Shown: positions 1 to 10,617, numbered from the stretch's first letter. The stretch is 64,000 nucleotides of DNA from Schizophyllum amplum (GCA_007026445.1 VDMD01000009.1:124001-188000); one strand, 5' to 3'. Translations and numbers: made by a program. Notes: generated from the letters alone by a model not told the origin.

Positions 1-23
1 TAATTAACGAGTAGACAGACACT

Positions 24-440
24 CACCATAAGCCCGCTCGCCGGGCGTCGATACATATACTCATCGCCTAAGCCGTCGCCCAGGCGCGTGACAACATGCA
101 GCACCTCCTCAGCGTTGAGCACGTCGCTCGGCGGACGGCGATACATATAGTCATCGCTTGCGCAGATTACTGAACGCAGTGGGCAGTGCTGTAAAATGGC
201 AGTTAGCGATGCAGCAAGGCGCGGCGGGGGGCACTCACCTCGCTCGCCGGACGGCGATACATATACTCATCGCCTAGGACGAGTGTCAATCTCCCCGGGA
301 TTGCGCTGTGGCGAGCGGAGACCACGGTGAGCTAGTACACGCAGTCAGCAATGCAAAGGAAAGGCAAGGGCAGCCACTTACCTCGCTCGCCGGACGGCGA
401 TACATATACTCATTGCCTACCGCGATACATACACTCATCG
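24..440 (-). repeat. Hairpin modules with splice donors, family 2 (copy 1)
   Basis: A module reading cggacggcgatacatatac then tcatcgcc on the plus strand recurs at about 48-80, 127-160, 248-275, 388-415 and, shortened, 418-442. Each holds an inverted repeat, GGCGAT against ATCGCC around a short A/T-rich loop. At three sites (about 24, 236 and 378) the module is flanked by cactcacc or cacttacc, which on the minus strand are consensus donors GTGAGT or GTAAGT, so the modules may be exon ends of a minus-strand transcript. No protein family is recognised. Confidence 0.6.
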
Positions 441-599
441 CCTACCGCGAGCGTGACGTCTTCGCGGTGCGGTTCGTGGTATGCGATTATGGGAGCGGAA
501 ACGTCCCTGCGACCAAGGTTAGCCTGGGACTTTCGTCAAAGCGACAGGGCACTTACAACTCAAGGCTGGAGGTTGGCCCCACTGAACGTGCGGATGGTG

Positions 600-700
600 T
601 AGCGCGCCATCGACGTCCATCCGAATCTGGTCGACGTCCTTCGAAGCTGGCCGACGTCCATCCAAAGCCCCCCAACATCCATCCGAAGCTCGCCGACAAT
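600..700. repeat. Short minisatellite, ~23-27 bp unit (copy 1)
   Basis: Units reading gacgtccatccgaagctgg, with variants, follow one another about four times between 610 and 700. The same array is at about 11475-11568 in copy 2 with a few substitutions. It lies between the two hairpin-module families. No coding role is visible. Confidence 0.6.
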
Positions 701-860
701 AATATCTATGAAGGCAAGGTAAGCGGCGTTTGATCACGACAAAAGGTGAGCACGTACAGATGACGAGCTTGACGTTGGGCGAGCCTGAGTGTCTCGCGAC
801 GAGTGCGCGAACTACTTGAGAGTCAGTGAGTGAACATCTATAATTAAACAAAAAAGACTC

Positions 861-1810
861 ACGAAGGGAAGAAGGCGACGGTGACGAGCACGGCGGCGCT
901 GCGCTGCCTTCGGCCGCGCGGCGGTATCCCCTCCCCCGCGTCGTCACGAGCACACCGCAGGGGCCGCATCCCAACCTCCATCCCGCGCACTAATCAAATC
1001 GTCAATAAAGAACAAGATCTGCAAGTAAAACAGAGAGAAAACTCACTAAAGTAATTTGCCGTAGCTACTATGCGACGGCGCTGCGCGCCGTCGCCAAGTG
1101 CGAGGCCTGCGGCCGCGCGAACGTCTCGCTCGCTCCAGACCGCCGGCTCGCTGGCGCTGCCGACTCCTCCCTCCCCGTATCCTGACCGAGATGTCAATGA
1201 GAAGCCGACGTACTGCGAGCGAAGGAACTACTCACCAAAGCATGAAGCAGGGCCCTTGTGGGATGCGACGGCGCTGCGCGCCGTCGCCGAGTGCGCGGCC
1301 TTCGGCCGCGCCGGCGTCTCCCAGACCCCGCCCAAGGGGTCGACAGGCATGTGGCTCCGCGCCGGAACCTCAGGCTCCCTGGCACGTATCCTGTACGAAG
1401 CGTCAATGCCAGAAAACAAAAACGATAATGGGCATCAGAGTACTCACCGCAGGATGAAGCAATGCCCCCATGTTGTGCGACGGCGCTGCGCGCCGTCGCC
1501 GAGTGCGCGGCCTTCGGCTGCGCGGACGTCCCACAGACTCCGCCCAAGGTGTCGGCACGCCGCCCGCGAGGCCAGTCGGCCTAGATCCTGTGCGAGCATT
1601 AGTAAAAAATTCGAGGAGAATGGACATCAGACTCACCAAAGTCCGAACCATCCCACACTGCAAAGGAGGCGCGACACGCCGCCCATGCGTAGCCTCTGAT
1701 CACGTAGTCGTCCCCCGCGTCCGGGCACGGCTTGCGTCATTGCCTTCGGGCGCGCGTCTTCCACAGACAAGTCAGTGAATTATGAAAGTGATGATGAGGA
1801 TGATACATAC
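861..1810 (-). repeat. Tandem exon-like modules with GC hairpins and consensus introns (copy 1)
   Basis: On the minus strand a ~190-200 bp unit repeats four to five times. Each unit has an intron starting GTGAGT and ending TCAG, ACAG or TTAG (1636-1588, 1447-1391, 1235-1182, 1046-990; 49-57 nt), most with an ATTGAC branch-like site and one with TACTAAT. The exons between (1587-1448, 1390-1236, 1181-1047, 989-863; 140, 155, 135 and 127 nt) mostly begin GAT and carry two strong inverted repeats: GCGCGGCC against GGCCGCGC, and GGCGACGGCG against CGCCGTCGC. Exon lengths are not multiples of three and no protein family is recognised, so this may be a fast-evolving gene or a spliced non-coding RNA. 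Confidence 0.6.
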
Positions 1811-2487
1811 CTGGAGACATGGCGCCTCGACGTCCCTATCCACACGTCAACGAGTGAGAGCAACTGTAGCAAAGTCAGTGAAATACACCACACGTACGCC
1901 GAGGAGACGTACCGTGACTCCAGCGACCAGAGCGTCTCTATCGCCTTCGGCCATGCAAACAAGCTCGAGGTCGGTCGAACATGTGCTGAAAGTATGTCAG
2001 TCCCCGCGGCGGCGAGCCCTGTCGTGTTCTACTCACCTAGGACTAGCGATAGAGGACTGTCGTTAGTCGATGAGGGCGACAACGACGACGGCGGCGGCGG
2101 CAGCGGAAACAAGAAATCGGAGAGGGGGCGCGTCGGGGGAAGGGGGACATGATAGTTGGAAAAGAGCCAAGTACGTTTCGGAGCGGTATATATACGAGGG
2201 GCGGAGCTAGAGGGAGCCGAACATCGTTACTCACGTACGTGGTACCGATCTTCAACATTACGGTCGACTATTCGGCCGCGGATTAGTCGCCCCGCGCCGC
2301 CACTCTCGAGCGTGCGTGGTCTGATTCGTGCGTGGCTTTCGCAGCGTAAAGCCCTGGAAATAGTATGCGTTTATCACGATTACCGAGATATGAGCAGCAC
2401 GCACCCGCGTAATTTACCAGCGGGCGGTCATGACGGTCGGGAACAAGGAGAACAATGGCCGCGTCAGTCGGCCCGGGGCACCGAAGT
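1811..2487. other. No assignable gene; conserved between copies
   Basis: This stretch, with its equivalent at 12498-13179, is nearly identical in both copies. Further minus-strand donor-like sites occur near 1809 (GTATGT), 2037 and 2232 (GTGAGT). A GGC/GAC-rich low-complexity patch at 2070-2105 differs in repeat number between copies. No domain is recognised on either strand. Confidence 0.4.
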
Positions 2488-3125
2488 TCAACTTGATGGC
2501 AATCGTCCACCTCCCTTACGCTCAGTGTGCTCTCGCATCGCCGGAGAAAATATACTACTCGGCTCCCCCCAATCTTCCATGACCACATTAGAGTTCAGAA
2601 CGCTGCCGCAACTCTGGACCCGCTGGAAATCGCGGAACATCGCTAGCGGCGCGTGTCCAGCACTCATGCGAAAGTCCTCCCCCTCCGCGGCTCGTTCACA
2701 CGCTTTTTTCAACCTCCTGAGCTGTTCTTCTAACGTTTGAGATGCGGAAGATGCATACTTACTCGGAAGCGATGCGCGGGCGGGCACGATTGGCTGACCT
2801 TCTTCGACGAACTTGTTCAGTGGGTGAGGTGGCAACACCGTCTTGATATGCTTCAGCGCGAGCAAAGCATTGTGTTGTCCCTGAGCATATAGCACCACTG
2901 TAGTAACTTGAGCGAGCGCATCGTGGACTTTCACTCAGTCGAGGATTTCCTGAAGAAGACCACATTAACGGACTCACTCCCTCGAGGGACTTTCGCCATC
3001 CTCCCACCTTCCCGCTCACCTGTCACCCCGAATCTTCCACCTGCGAACATCCTTGAAACACGCGCGCAGTCTAATAGACATATACGCACTACGGCCACGT
3101 CATCCCGCGCCACCATCATCGACAA
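2488..3125 (-). CDS. Conserved coding-like block, function unknown (copy 1)
   Basis: A minus-strand reading frame from 2934 to 2488 (about 148 residues) is more conserved between the two copies at protein level than its surroundings. It contains ALKHIK, PHPLN, IVPARA and a short leucine/charged helix (SQTLEEQLRRLKKACERA) that could form a coiled coil. Upstream on the same strand a segment around 3100-2935 is also conserved. Downstream, 2500-2290 reads open in another frame in both copies (REVDDCHQVELRC), suggesting further exons. Exon borders cannot be fixed and the family is not recognised. Confidence 0.35.
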
Positions 3126-3499
3126 AGGAGCAGTAGTGCACCCTCACCCGTAAGTTGAGCACTCACGTTTCCAACCTCCTGAGTCTTGCGCTGCTTCACT
3201 TCTTCCCCAAGCATATCCGCTGTCGACGGTTCATTTCGTGAGCCGAACACGTTAACGTCGCTGATAGAACGGAAGCACGATGTTCTGCGGGGGCCGTAGC
3301 GCTTCCTCATCGTGTTTCCGCAAAGTTCAACATTCAATCTCTTACCTCGCCGACCACGCAATGAAGTCTCTCATGTTCTGCAAACACGTCCCTTAGGCAG
3401 ACCATCGTTCTCGCGTGAGGACCTTGGTGCCGCCGGGTTCAGAAAGTGCGCGAATGCGAGAGCTACTCCCGGCGAGGTCGATGCCCGCGCCACCGTCGC

Positions 3500-5520
3500 A
3501 AGTTGAACAAGGCCTGCCTAATTCAGCCGTATGACGTCCTCAGCCTGTAGATCAGGGCCCGGCGGGTCGATAACTTAGATAGCCTTCATGTACGTAGCCG
3601 ATCAGGACGGTGCTCGGAGTTGAAGTGCTATTCGGGTGAGCCTGATGAGGACGCGCGCCACTCGAGCGCTTGCTTGTCGACCGGGGCGTTTGCAGCCTTT
3701 GGCGACATCAGATCAGGCAAAGCAACAATGTATGATTATATCCCAGGAAGAATGAGCAGCAGGGGGGTTGTAAACGTTGTCCGCGAGCGGCCATGACGGT
3801 CGGGAACAAGATGTTTAACGATCGCCACAGCCGGTCCGACGCGCCGAAGTTCAACTTGTCCCCATCATCCATCTTCATCCTGCCCATCGCGCGCCTCCGC
3901 CGCCTCGGACAAACCGCATTTCGGTTCCCGATGCTTGTTGAAGTCTAACTGGAGCTCTAGAATGCCGCCACCAATCTGTATCCGCAGCAGCTCTCTGAAC
4001 ATTCACCCCGCACGCACAACACGCATCTCCACCTTCCGGACGGCCACTGCGCCCTCGCCAAGTGCCGCGATGGGTGGCGCGGATTCTTATTCAACATTAA
4101 CTCCCTTTAGAACGCTGCCGCGGGACGCCGATGGGCGAGATCAGCGTTCTGCCTTATCGTTCTGGGAGGTCGAGGATGTTTCCATGCTCATCTCGACCTC
4201 TTGACCCTCGTAAGTTGACACTCCCTCCCAAAATGTCTCTCAATCAAAAAGCTTCCACATGGCCGGACTAATACTGATTATGTTTAAATTATGCCTTCAA
4301 ACGCATTGCACCGAGCGATACGGCGCGGAAAGGACGACATTTTATATGTGGCGTCATTTTTCGCTCGTCAATAGCATCGGCGCTGCGTGCCTGGCACCCA
4401 AGTATTGTACTCTCCCATGTTAAGTGAGCTCACAAGATACCCTCCACGAAGTTCTGAGCGCCCCGTCGGCCTGCGCGCCTCACAATACATCACCCTCTCC
4501 TCCTCGTTCACCACCTCAAAGATTACTCAAAGCCCCAGCTACGCTCACCGCTGAAACACTGACGACTCATTCAGGAGGTTCGAATACTCGGACGATCTTG
4601 CGCCGACCGCCGACGGCCGCACAGACTCGCCATCGCGCATACATCCTGTCCACCCCCCGAATCTTCCACTATCCTGTCGTCCATTTCCGCGCTCGCCGCC
4701 CGCTCGGATGGTCTAGCTCTAGCCTACTCGGGTCCACGTAACGCCGACGTCACACGGCAGACCGTGCGCTGCCCTCGCATGCTCTGCATGTTCGTTTTCA
4801 TTCTCTGGCTCATACACAGCGGCTCGCATAGCGCAAAAGATGCTGATTCTACCTGGAAACGCTGGACATACTTGTCTCCGAGGTCCCCGAGCATGATTAC
4901 ACTCCAGCCAATTGCGAGAGTAGCGGGGGACGACGCGCTGGAGGCGCGCTCGTTGGCGCCGCCTTGCTCAACAACAAGGATTTCCCGATGGGGTAGGCCC
5001 TTACGTTGCTGTCCTCAACGTCCACCTCTATTTTCCTTGATCGTTGACACGGGCTGCTCGGCCGCGGATGCATCATGTATTAGCTCAGGTACGTACTCGC
5101 CCAGCCGTTCTCGACACTGAGCTCGACGGGGACAGCGTAAAACGGCTCGTACGCGCGACGGCGCTCAGCTCAGGTTCGTCTGTGTTTTCAATGTTGCTTT
5201 CCCGTGGACACAAGACAAGGCTCACAGCCCTTGGCGGACATGCATCGACGGCGGCGCGCTGCAATCGGCAACCCAGGGAAACAGGTGCCCGTTGAATGTT
5301 CAAAGTTCAACCTCCTGAAAGCAGGCAGGTGTGTCGGTGCGCCACCGAATCTTCCCCGCTTTCGTAAGTTGATTTCGGCCCCCGATCTACGGGGAGCTTT
5401 TCGGTAGCCGCTGACGTGCGTTTCAAGGAGGTTGGAAAGCTTGTTGGTGGGGTATAAGGGTCGGGGGACGTGGGGGGATTGAGGCAGCATTCCTGCTTCC
5501 CCCCACCAACGACTTCTTCC
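3500..5520. other. No assignable gene (copy 1)
   Basis: This 2 kb stretch and its equivalent at 14200-16227 contain only short ORFs on both strands. One plus-strand ORF (4424-4741, about 105 codons) is kept in copy 2 (ending 15448) but has low-complexity composition. A segment at 3818-3880 resembles 2459-2515 (shared ccgaagttcaactt core), so the unit has internal ancient duplications. No known domain is seen. Confidence 0.4.
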
Positions 5521-5523
5521 TCG

Positions 5524-5990
5524 CCCCCTCGTCCTCGCCGGTGACCTTCGACTACTCCATGCTGTCGCTCCGCCCTATGACCTTCGTCGCCCTCGTTGAA
5601 CGCCGTCGACTATGGCCGGTGAGTCTGCCTTCATGTTGTGGGTCTTCTTTCACTGATCATTATACCTCTAGGTCACTATTTTTCGCCTCTGCAACGAGAC
5701 CGTCAACATCGGCGAGATGATCAAGGTTGTCGGGGTCTACTACGGTGCGTATCGCGCTCTATCACGCCGAGATTTGTACTCTGACCGCTTAGTTCAGGAT
5801 TGCTTTGTCCTTGTGTTCGCCCTCGCCTTCGCCGTCATTGTCGCACCCTTCGCCACCGCACATCAACTTTGCAAACACCTATACCTCGCCCTCCATCAAT
5901 TCCTTTACGCAGTCCGTCAACGGTCGGCACTCGCGAGTTTCTTTGTGCTATAGGCGAGTTTCTTCTATTGTACTTTCATTTGTACTTCAT
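5524..5990 (+). pseudogene. Spliced ORF of unknown function, frame-disrupted (copy 1)
   Basis: Two clear introns are visible: 5619-5671 (GTGAGT...CTAG, with ACTGATC branch-like site) and one starting at 5745 (GTGCGT, ending near 5792-5797). The exon before the first reads TFDYSMLSLRPMTFVALVE and continues after it as VTIFRLCNETVNIG then VVGVYY. The pattern faintly recalls an OB-fold start (RPA2/STN1 type), but this is too weak to name. After the second intron the frame conserved with copy 2 (SPPHINFANT) is in another register, so copy 1 carries an indel. Confidence 0.35.
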
Positions 5991-6775
5991 GCTGATTTCC
6001 TCGTTATCTCTGCAGATTGCATTTCGCGTCGCTATAAGCGCGACCTTGCGACGTCCCTTCATTGTAGTGAGTGTCTGTTCACTGTCTACCTTTTGTATAT
6101 ACTGAACACGTCAAGTAGATCTTCGTGCCGCGAGAGGAGAGCTGTGTCTTCCGAGATGTCCATGATGCCAGGTGCGCCCTGCAGCTCCGCGCGCGCTGCG
6201 CATGCTCAATATCATCACAGATATCAACGTCGCGGTACAAAAGCCGCCGAATCGTGGCCCATGTTGTCCTCCGCGCTACCCCTGGACGCCGTCGACGTTG
6301 GAGGGGCACCTTATGCTCTACGCTGGACGAGCGTGGTACTCTTACGAGAACGGTATGTCTTCTCGCATCGTCTGTCAGCACGCCCTGATCATTGTTGAAG
6401 GTTTGAGGTCCGCGCCTTTGGCTGTCTCTGCCGTACCCGCGGCACGTTGCCTGCGCCGTTGTGCGTGGCGTCCGCCGCCCGACTTGTATGTCTCGTCCAG
6501 TCTCTCGCACGTTGATCGTCTTCGCAGGCTGTCCTTGTACAGTGACGAACGTCGTGCAGGAGGTGACCCGAGGAGCTGGAGGGAGCGATGTTGATGCCGT
6601 CACCCGCCGCAAGAACGCTTGAATCGCGGAGTGATAGGCAGTAGACTGCGTTGTGCGAGAGCGAAGGTATTGTTCCCCAAGGTCCACGAGTGTGGAGGGA
6701 GTAGGTTCATCAGACGTAGGCGTAGTGTTCATGTGGCATTAGATTCTTCAATGAATATTGTTTGCATATTTACTA
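5991..6775. other. No assignable gene; conserved between copies
   Basis: This stretch and copy-2 16666-17700 hold overlapping open frames on both strands (for example 6732-6079 on minus, 217 codons) that are not kept intact in copy 2. Copy 2 has an internal ~230 bp near-duplication: the block ending with the tatgtcttctcg motif at about 17060 recurs at about 17310. No domain is recognised. Confidence 0.4.
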
Positions 6776-6984
6776 TACAACGCGCGAAGGGGGAGGGGGT
6801 AAAGTCACACTTTGCGTAGTGATCAGGAGACTTCAAGCAATGTGCGAAAGGGACTCGCGCGACACCAAGGGAGCTCACGACTTGCGAAGGGCTGGGACTG
6901 CGAAGGGGGGGAGGGCGTTTGTGGGTTCACGTCGCCTAGTATTGCATGGGTAGTCTACTACAACGCGCGAGGTTGTTATACTAC

Positions 6985-7335
6985 GAGGCCCTTGCTCCCT
7001 CCACCTTGTCCCCCTCCCCCCTCCTTTTCGCCGAGTCCATCCTCCTCCCCCCTCCACCTCGCATCCCTCCTCCCCCTCGTCCTCCCGTCGCTCCACCTCG
7101 TCTCCCTCCCTCTGTCTCGTTGCCCCATCGGCCTTCACCCCGCCGCCCCTCACTTCCCGCCGCCCCTCACTTCCCGCCGCCCCTCACTCCCCCCTCCCCT
7201 CGCTGCATGCCGCCCCCCTCGCTTCACTCCTTCCGCCCCCCTCCCTCCACTCCTTCCGCCCCCTCCCTCCACTCCTTCCGCCCCCCTCCCTTCGCTCCTT
7301 CCGCCCCCTTCCCCGTCCCCCCTCGCTGCCAGCCA
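6985..7335. repeat. Pyrimidine-rich tandem repeat tract (copy 1)
   Basis: About 350 bp of the plus strand is nearly all C and T. It is built from repeats of ccttccgcccccctccctccact and cttcccgccgcccctca type. The long open frames across it on both strands are products of low complexity. The strand asymmetry would favour triplex or similar unusual structures. It lies just past the 3' end of the Ser/Pro-rich gene. Confidence 0.8.
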
Positions 7336-7426
7336 AACCGACGGGGGCCGACGACGCTGAATAAAGAAGTCAGCGGCGGGGACGATGCGTAAGTGCGCAC
7401 CTGCTCGCGATGAACCTGCTCGGCCG

Positions 7427-9307
7427 TCAATGAGCACGACGGCCTTGTGCCATTGCGAGGGGTGATGCCGTCGGGTGAGGGGGGATGGCGTCGTGCGCGA
7501 GGGAGACGGCATGGTACGAGGGGAGACGGTATAGTGCGAGGGGGGACAGCGTCGTGCGAGAGGAAGCGGTGCGGGTGCGTCCCCGCGCCTGACTCCGGCG
7601 GCGGAGCAACCCCGCCGTCGACGTCGGCCTCATTCCCGACGAGCTCGCCGGCCGCTCCGTCACCACAGGCGGCGCCAAACGGCGCGAGATGCTCGCGCCA
7701 AGCGTGCCATCCTTCCCTAGCACGCTGTCCTTCCCTAGCACTCTGTCGTTCCCTAGCACACCGTCCTCCTCCCCCCTACCAAACACGTCCTCCTGCGAGT
7801 CATGGAACACATCCTCCTCAGACTCGCTGCCCGACTCGCTGTCCGAGCCAAGCGTCCACCGGCCCTTCTCCTGCTCCTCGCGGTCCTTCTCCGAGTCCTT
7901 CTCCTCCCGTTCCGCGACGCTCTTGGCGAGCGCGGCCGCCAAGGCGTCCACGTCCGCTTTTGATGTCACAGATTCTGGCCTAGAGGTCGCTGGTTGCTGC
8001 GAGAGTGGCGACGCGGTGGAAAGGCGGGCGATAGACGCGCTGCTACCTGGTCGGCTGTTGCCTGAACGTGCTATAGAGCTGCTACTGGTCGGCCGACTGT
8101 CGGACTTCCTCAGCGACGTCCTGCTGCTATTCCTCAGGAGTGACGTCCGGCTGCTCTTGCCGACGAGTGGTAGGGACAAGGACATGGCTTTTTGTGACAT
8201 GGACGGCGGAATCACCTCTTTGGAGGCAGACGCGAGCGGGGACAGGGGCAAGACAGACGCGGAAGCTGAAGGTGAGGTCGCGGCGGATGATTTATTCGAC
8301 CCGCGCTTGGGGAGGGGGAACGCGTCCGGATCAAATTCCTTGGCGGAGTTGGAGAAAGGCGGTGAATCGGAGGACGAGTCTGTCGCTGGACATGGGGCGA
8401 TGGGTTCGTCGGGCAGGTCTGTGACAGGCGAGGAACTTGATGGCATGTTCAAATTCTGCATGTGATGCTTCTTGAGAACCTCGACCTCGTCCACGTTCAA
8501 TTTGAACGAGAGAGGGCGTGGTGAGGGCGACTGAAGAATGTTGAGCAGAGGCTATAACCAAGAACAATCCCGCGCACCATCTCCGCGCTCAGATGCGCCT
8601 TCCTTTCCTCCTCCTCCGCCTCCCTCTTCTTGACGTCCTGCGGGCCACTGTACTCCTTCCAAGCTCTGAACGCGCGCGCCGTCCACCTGATCGCTCGCGC
8701 GGGATGTTCCGTCGCCGGGTAGCACACCGCGCAACAAGGTCGTAGCGGGATTAGCTCGTTCTCATCCCAGTCGTCCGCATACCCGCCGCTATGTTGGATC
8801 ATGGGAGTCGGCGGGATGGAGTTCTGGCGGCCGATGCGCAGGAAGCTGCTGAAAGTCTGGCGCGGGGAGGATCCTGCTGCGTCCATGGGGTCCTCGGGGA
8901 TGGTAGGCGGCGTGCGAGGCGTGAGCTGTGGGGTGGGCGGGTCGACGGTAGGTAAAAGCTCGGCGATCGGCGTGGACTCGCAGTGGGGGTGGGGGCAAGA
9001 CGAGCGCATAGCGGAGGGCAGCTCGGGGCTCTCTGAGTGGGGCATGGGGGGCGTGGAGACGAATCTGGACAAGGCGGATGAGCAGCAGAGATTGTATAGC
9101 GTAGTGTACTCACCCTATAGTGGGAACGCGCATGGACCAAAGTGTGGTGTCGCGGCGCACGACCATGCGCGTGCGGGAGGCAGAGCGCTGCCTTCCGCTG
9201 CCATTGGTGTGCGTGTCTGGGATAACATTGCATCGGTTTGCAAAGCGCACGAGGCGTGGTCCGTCGCCTTCGCTGCCCGTGCTCGAGGTCGGAGAATCTG
9301 TGATCAT
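7427..9307 (-). CDS. Ser/Pro-rich protein of unknown function, three exons (copy 1)
   Basis: Exons 9307-9114, 9064-8578 and 8530-7427 join in frame across two short introns (49 and 47 nt, GTGAGT...CCAG and GTGCGC...TCAG) to give about 594 residues. The N-terminal part is Pro/Ser/Thr-rich. Residues about 155-250 hold the most structured segment: CCAVCYPATEHPARAIRW, an acidic/basic helix (KKREAEEEERKAHLS), then SPSPRPLSFKLNVDEVEVL. The C-terminal half is Ser-rich and charged, with a short repeat (VLGKD) present about four times. No signal peptide or membrane segment is seen. The last ~40 residues run towards the pyrimidine tract and may be mis-predicted. Confidence 0.75.
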
Positions 9308-9725
9308 GAGGGCGAGTGTTAGATACTTAAGCGCCCGACTTGTCTTTATATGTCGGTAGGCGCGGTGCGAGTAAAGGGCCGATGCGGTTCGGGAAAAGGA
9401 GGTGAAAGTCAGGGCTCGTGAGGGAATGGACAGATGATCATCTGCAATGACATTCTTGATCTTAGTCTAGAAGAGCCGGGATCCCGGGCCACGACGAGTA
9501 GCGCACGAGCAGCGCAGTCGCGACGCTCGCGGTTTCTGGCGAAGATGGTGGTTTGGGAAGAGTTGCAAAATCAACCAAGCACAAGCAGACGAAAGGTGCA
9601 GGAAAGGCGCAAATGAATACCAGAACAAACAAAGGCTAACGGACTAGCGCCCTCACGTGATGTCATAGGACGTTGAAGCGGCATGAATTCTCATAGGTGT
9701 CTAGCGCCCATCCCTCCTTTTGTGG

Positions 9726-9770
9726 GCCCCCGAACATGGGTTCCCCCTACAGGGGCCCATGTCCGGGGGC
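9726..9770. repeat. Near-perfect inverted repeat (hairpin)
   Basis: Arms gcccccgaacatggg (9726-9740) and cccatgtccgggggc (9756-9770) match at 14 of 15 positions around a 15 nt loop that can itself pair (CCCC/GGGG). Confidence 0.8.
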
Positions 9771-10617
9771 GTACGACTACGACTAGCTACGTGACGAACC
9801 AGCAAGGCGACCACGACGGCGACGAGCACCAGCGGCAAGGGGGAGGGGGAATGGGACGCACGCTAAAGGCCACCCTCAGCTCGCTCGCCTTATATACGCC
9901 CTCGCCCTACTCGGTAGCGACGAGTCCGGGACTGCGAGGGTGCGGCCATCGGCCGTCTCAAGGGTTAGCGCGAGCTTGTGCGACTCGCAGCCGAGGACCA
10001 GCAAGTACGTCCCGCTGCACTCACCTTGTTTCTTCAGCTATCAACCTCGCGAAAGCGGGCGCGCTCTCAGACGACGAGCACCAGTCGTTCTGTGCAAGAT
10101 TGGGTGCTCCCTTGCCACCTCTCGCACTCTCTACCCCACGCTATACTCGGTGGCGCATACCCCTTCGCTTCGCCATTCTATAAGCTCGCCTCGCGTGCCT
10201 CAAATCCCCGAGCTCCCCGACCCCGCACCCGCGGCACATATTCACCATGTTCTTCTTTGTTATATTCCTCTCGCGTGTTTGTAATCAGACCATTGTATTC
10301 TCCTAGTTACGCGCAATACACAGCTATTCTACGTGAGCTACAAGCCCCCGAGTCACTGCGCGAACCTCACACTCCACAACCGAGTGCTGGATATCCCATC
10401 CAAGTCAAATCCGTCGTTCACGCGTCACCCTGCCGCCAGCCCGCCGCCCAGGAAGACGCCCACTGACCTACCTTACAACCAGCCAGATTCGCAGACGGGG
10501 CTCCAGCGCTAACCCCCTGAGTAAATGTCAGTGAGAAAGTCAAAGCAGAGCAAAGTCAGCACTTACCAGATCGTTATGAGCACTCGCAAAACGTCCTCGA
10601 CGACGATCAGAACGTCC

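Larger units (their letters stand above)
1..9639. repeat. Large direct tandem duplication, copy 1 (left end outside window)
   Basis: The sequence from base 1 reappears from 10874 almost base for base, and the match ends at 9639/20543, where both copies share aaaggctaa and then diverge. The shift between copies is about 10873 at the left, falls to about 10687 near 1810 because copy 2 lacks an exon-like module, and is 10907 near 9.1 kb because copy 2 has gained minisatellite units. The match begins at the first base of the window, so copy 1 very probably extends further left. Confidence 0.95.

Noticed and set aside
24..440. Spaced repeats that could suggest a CRISPR array
   Set aside because: Repeat units vary in length and sequence, spacing is irregular and the genome is eukaryotic.
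4570..4600. ggttcgaatactcgg resembling a tRNA B box
   Set aside because: No matching A box or cloverleaf arms could be placed around it in either copy (4577 or 15286).
6812..7392. Pro-rich ORFs of 148-182 codons across the pyrimidine tract, and the 325-codon ORF at 17955-18932
   Set aside because: They are products of low-complexity C/T repeats. Frames differ between copies and no start context or domain supports them.
7427..8465. Long open frames on the plus strand opposite the Ser/Pro-rich gene (for example 7689-8465, 258 codons)
   Set aside because: They are mirror frames of the minus-strand exons. The minus strand has matching introns, sensible composition and codon-size indels between copies; the plus strand does not.
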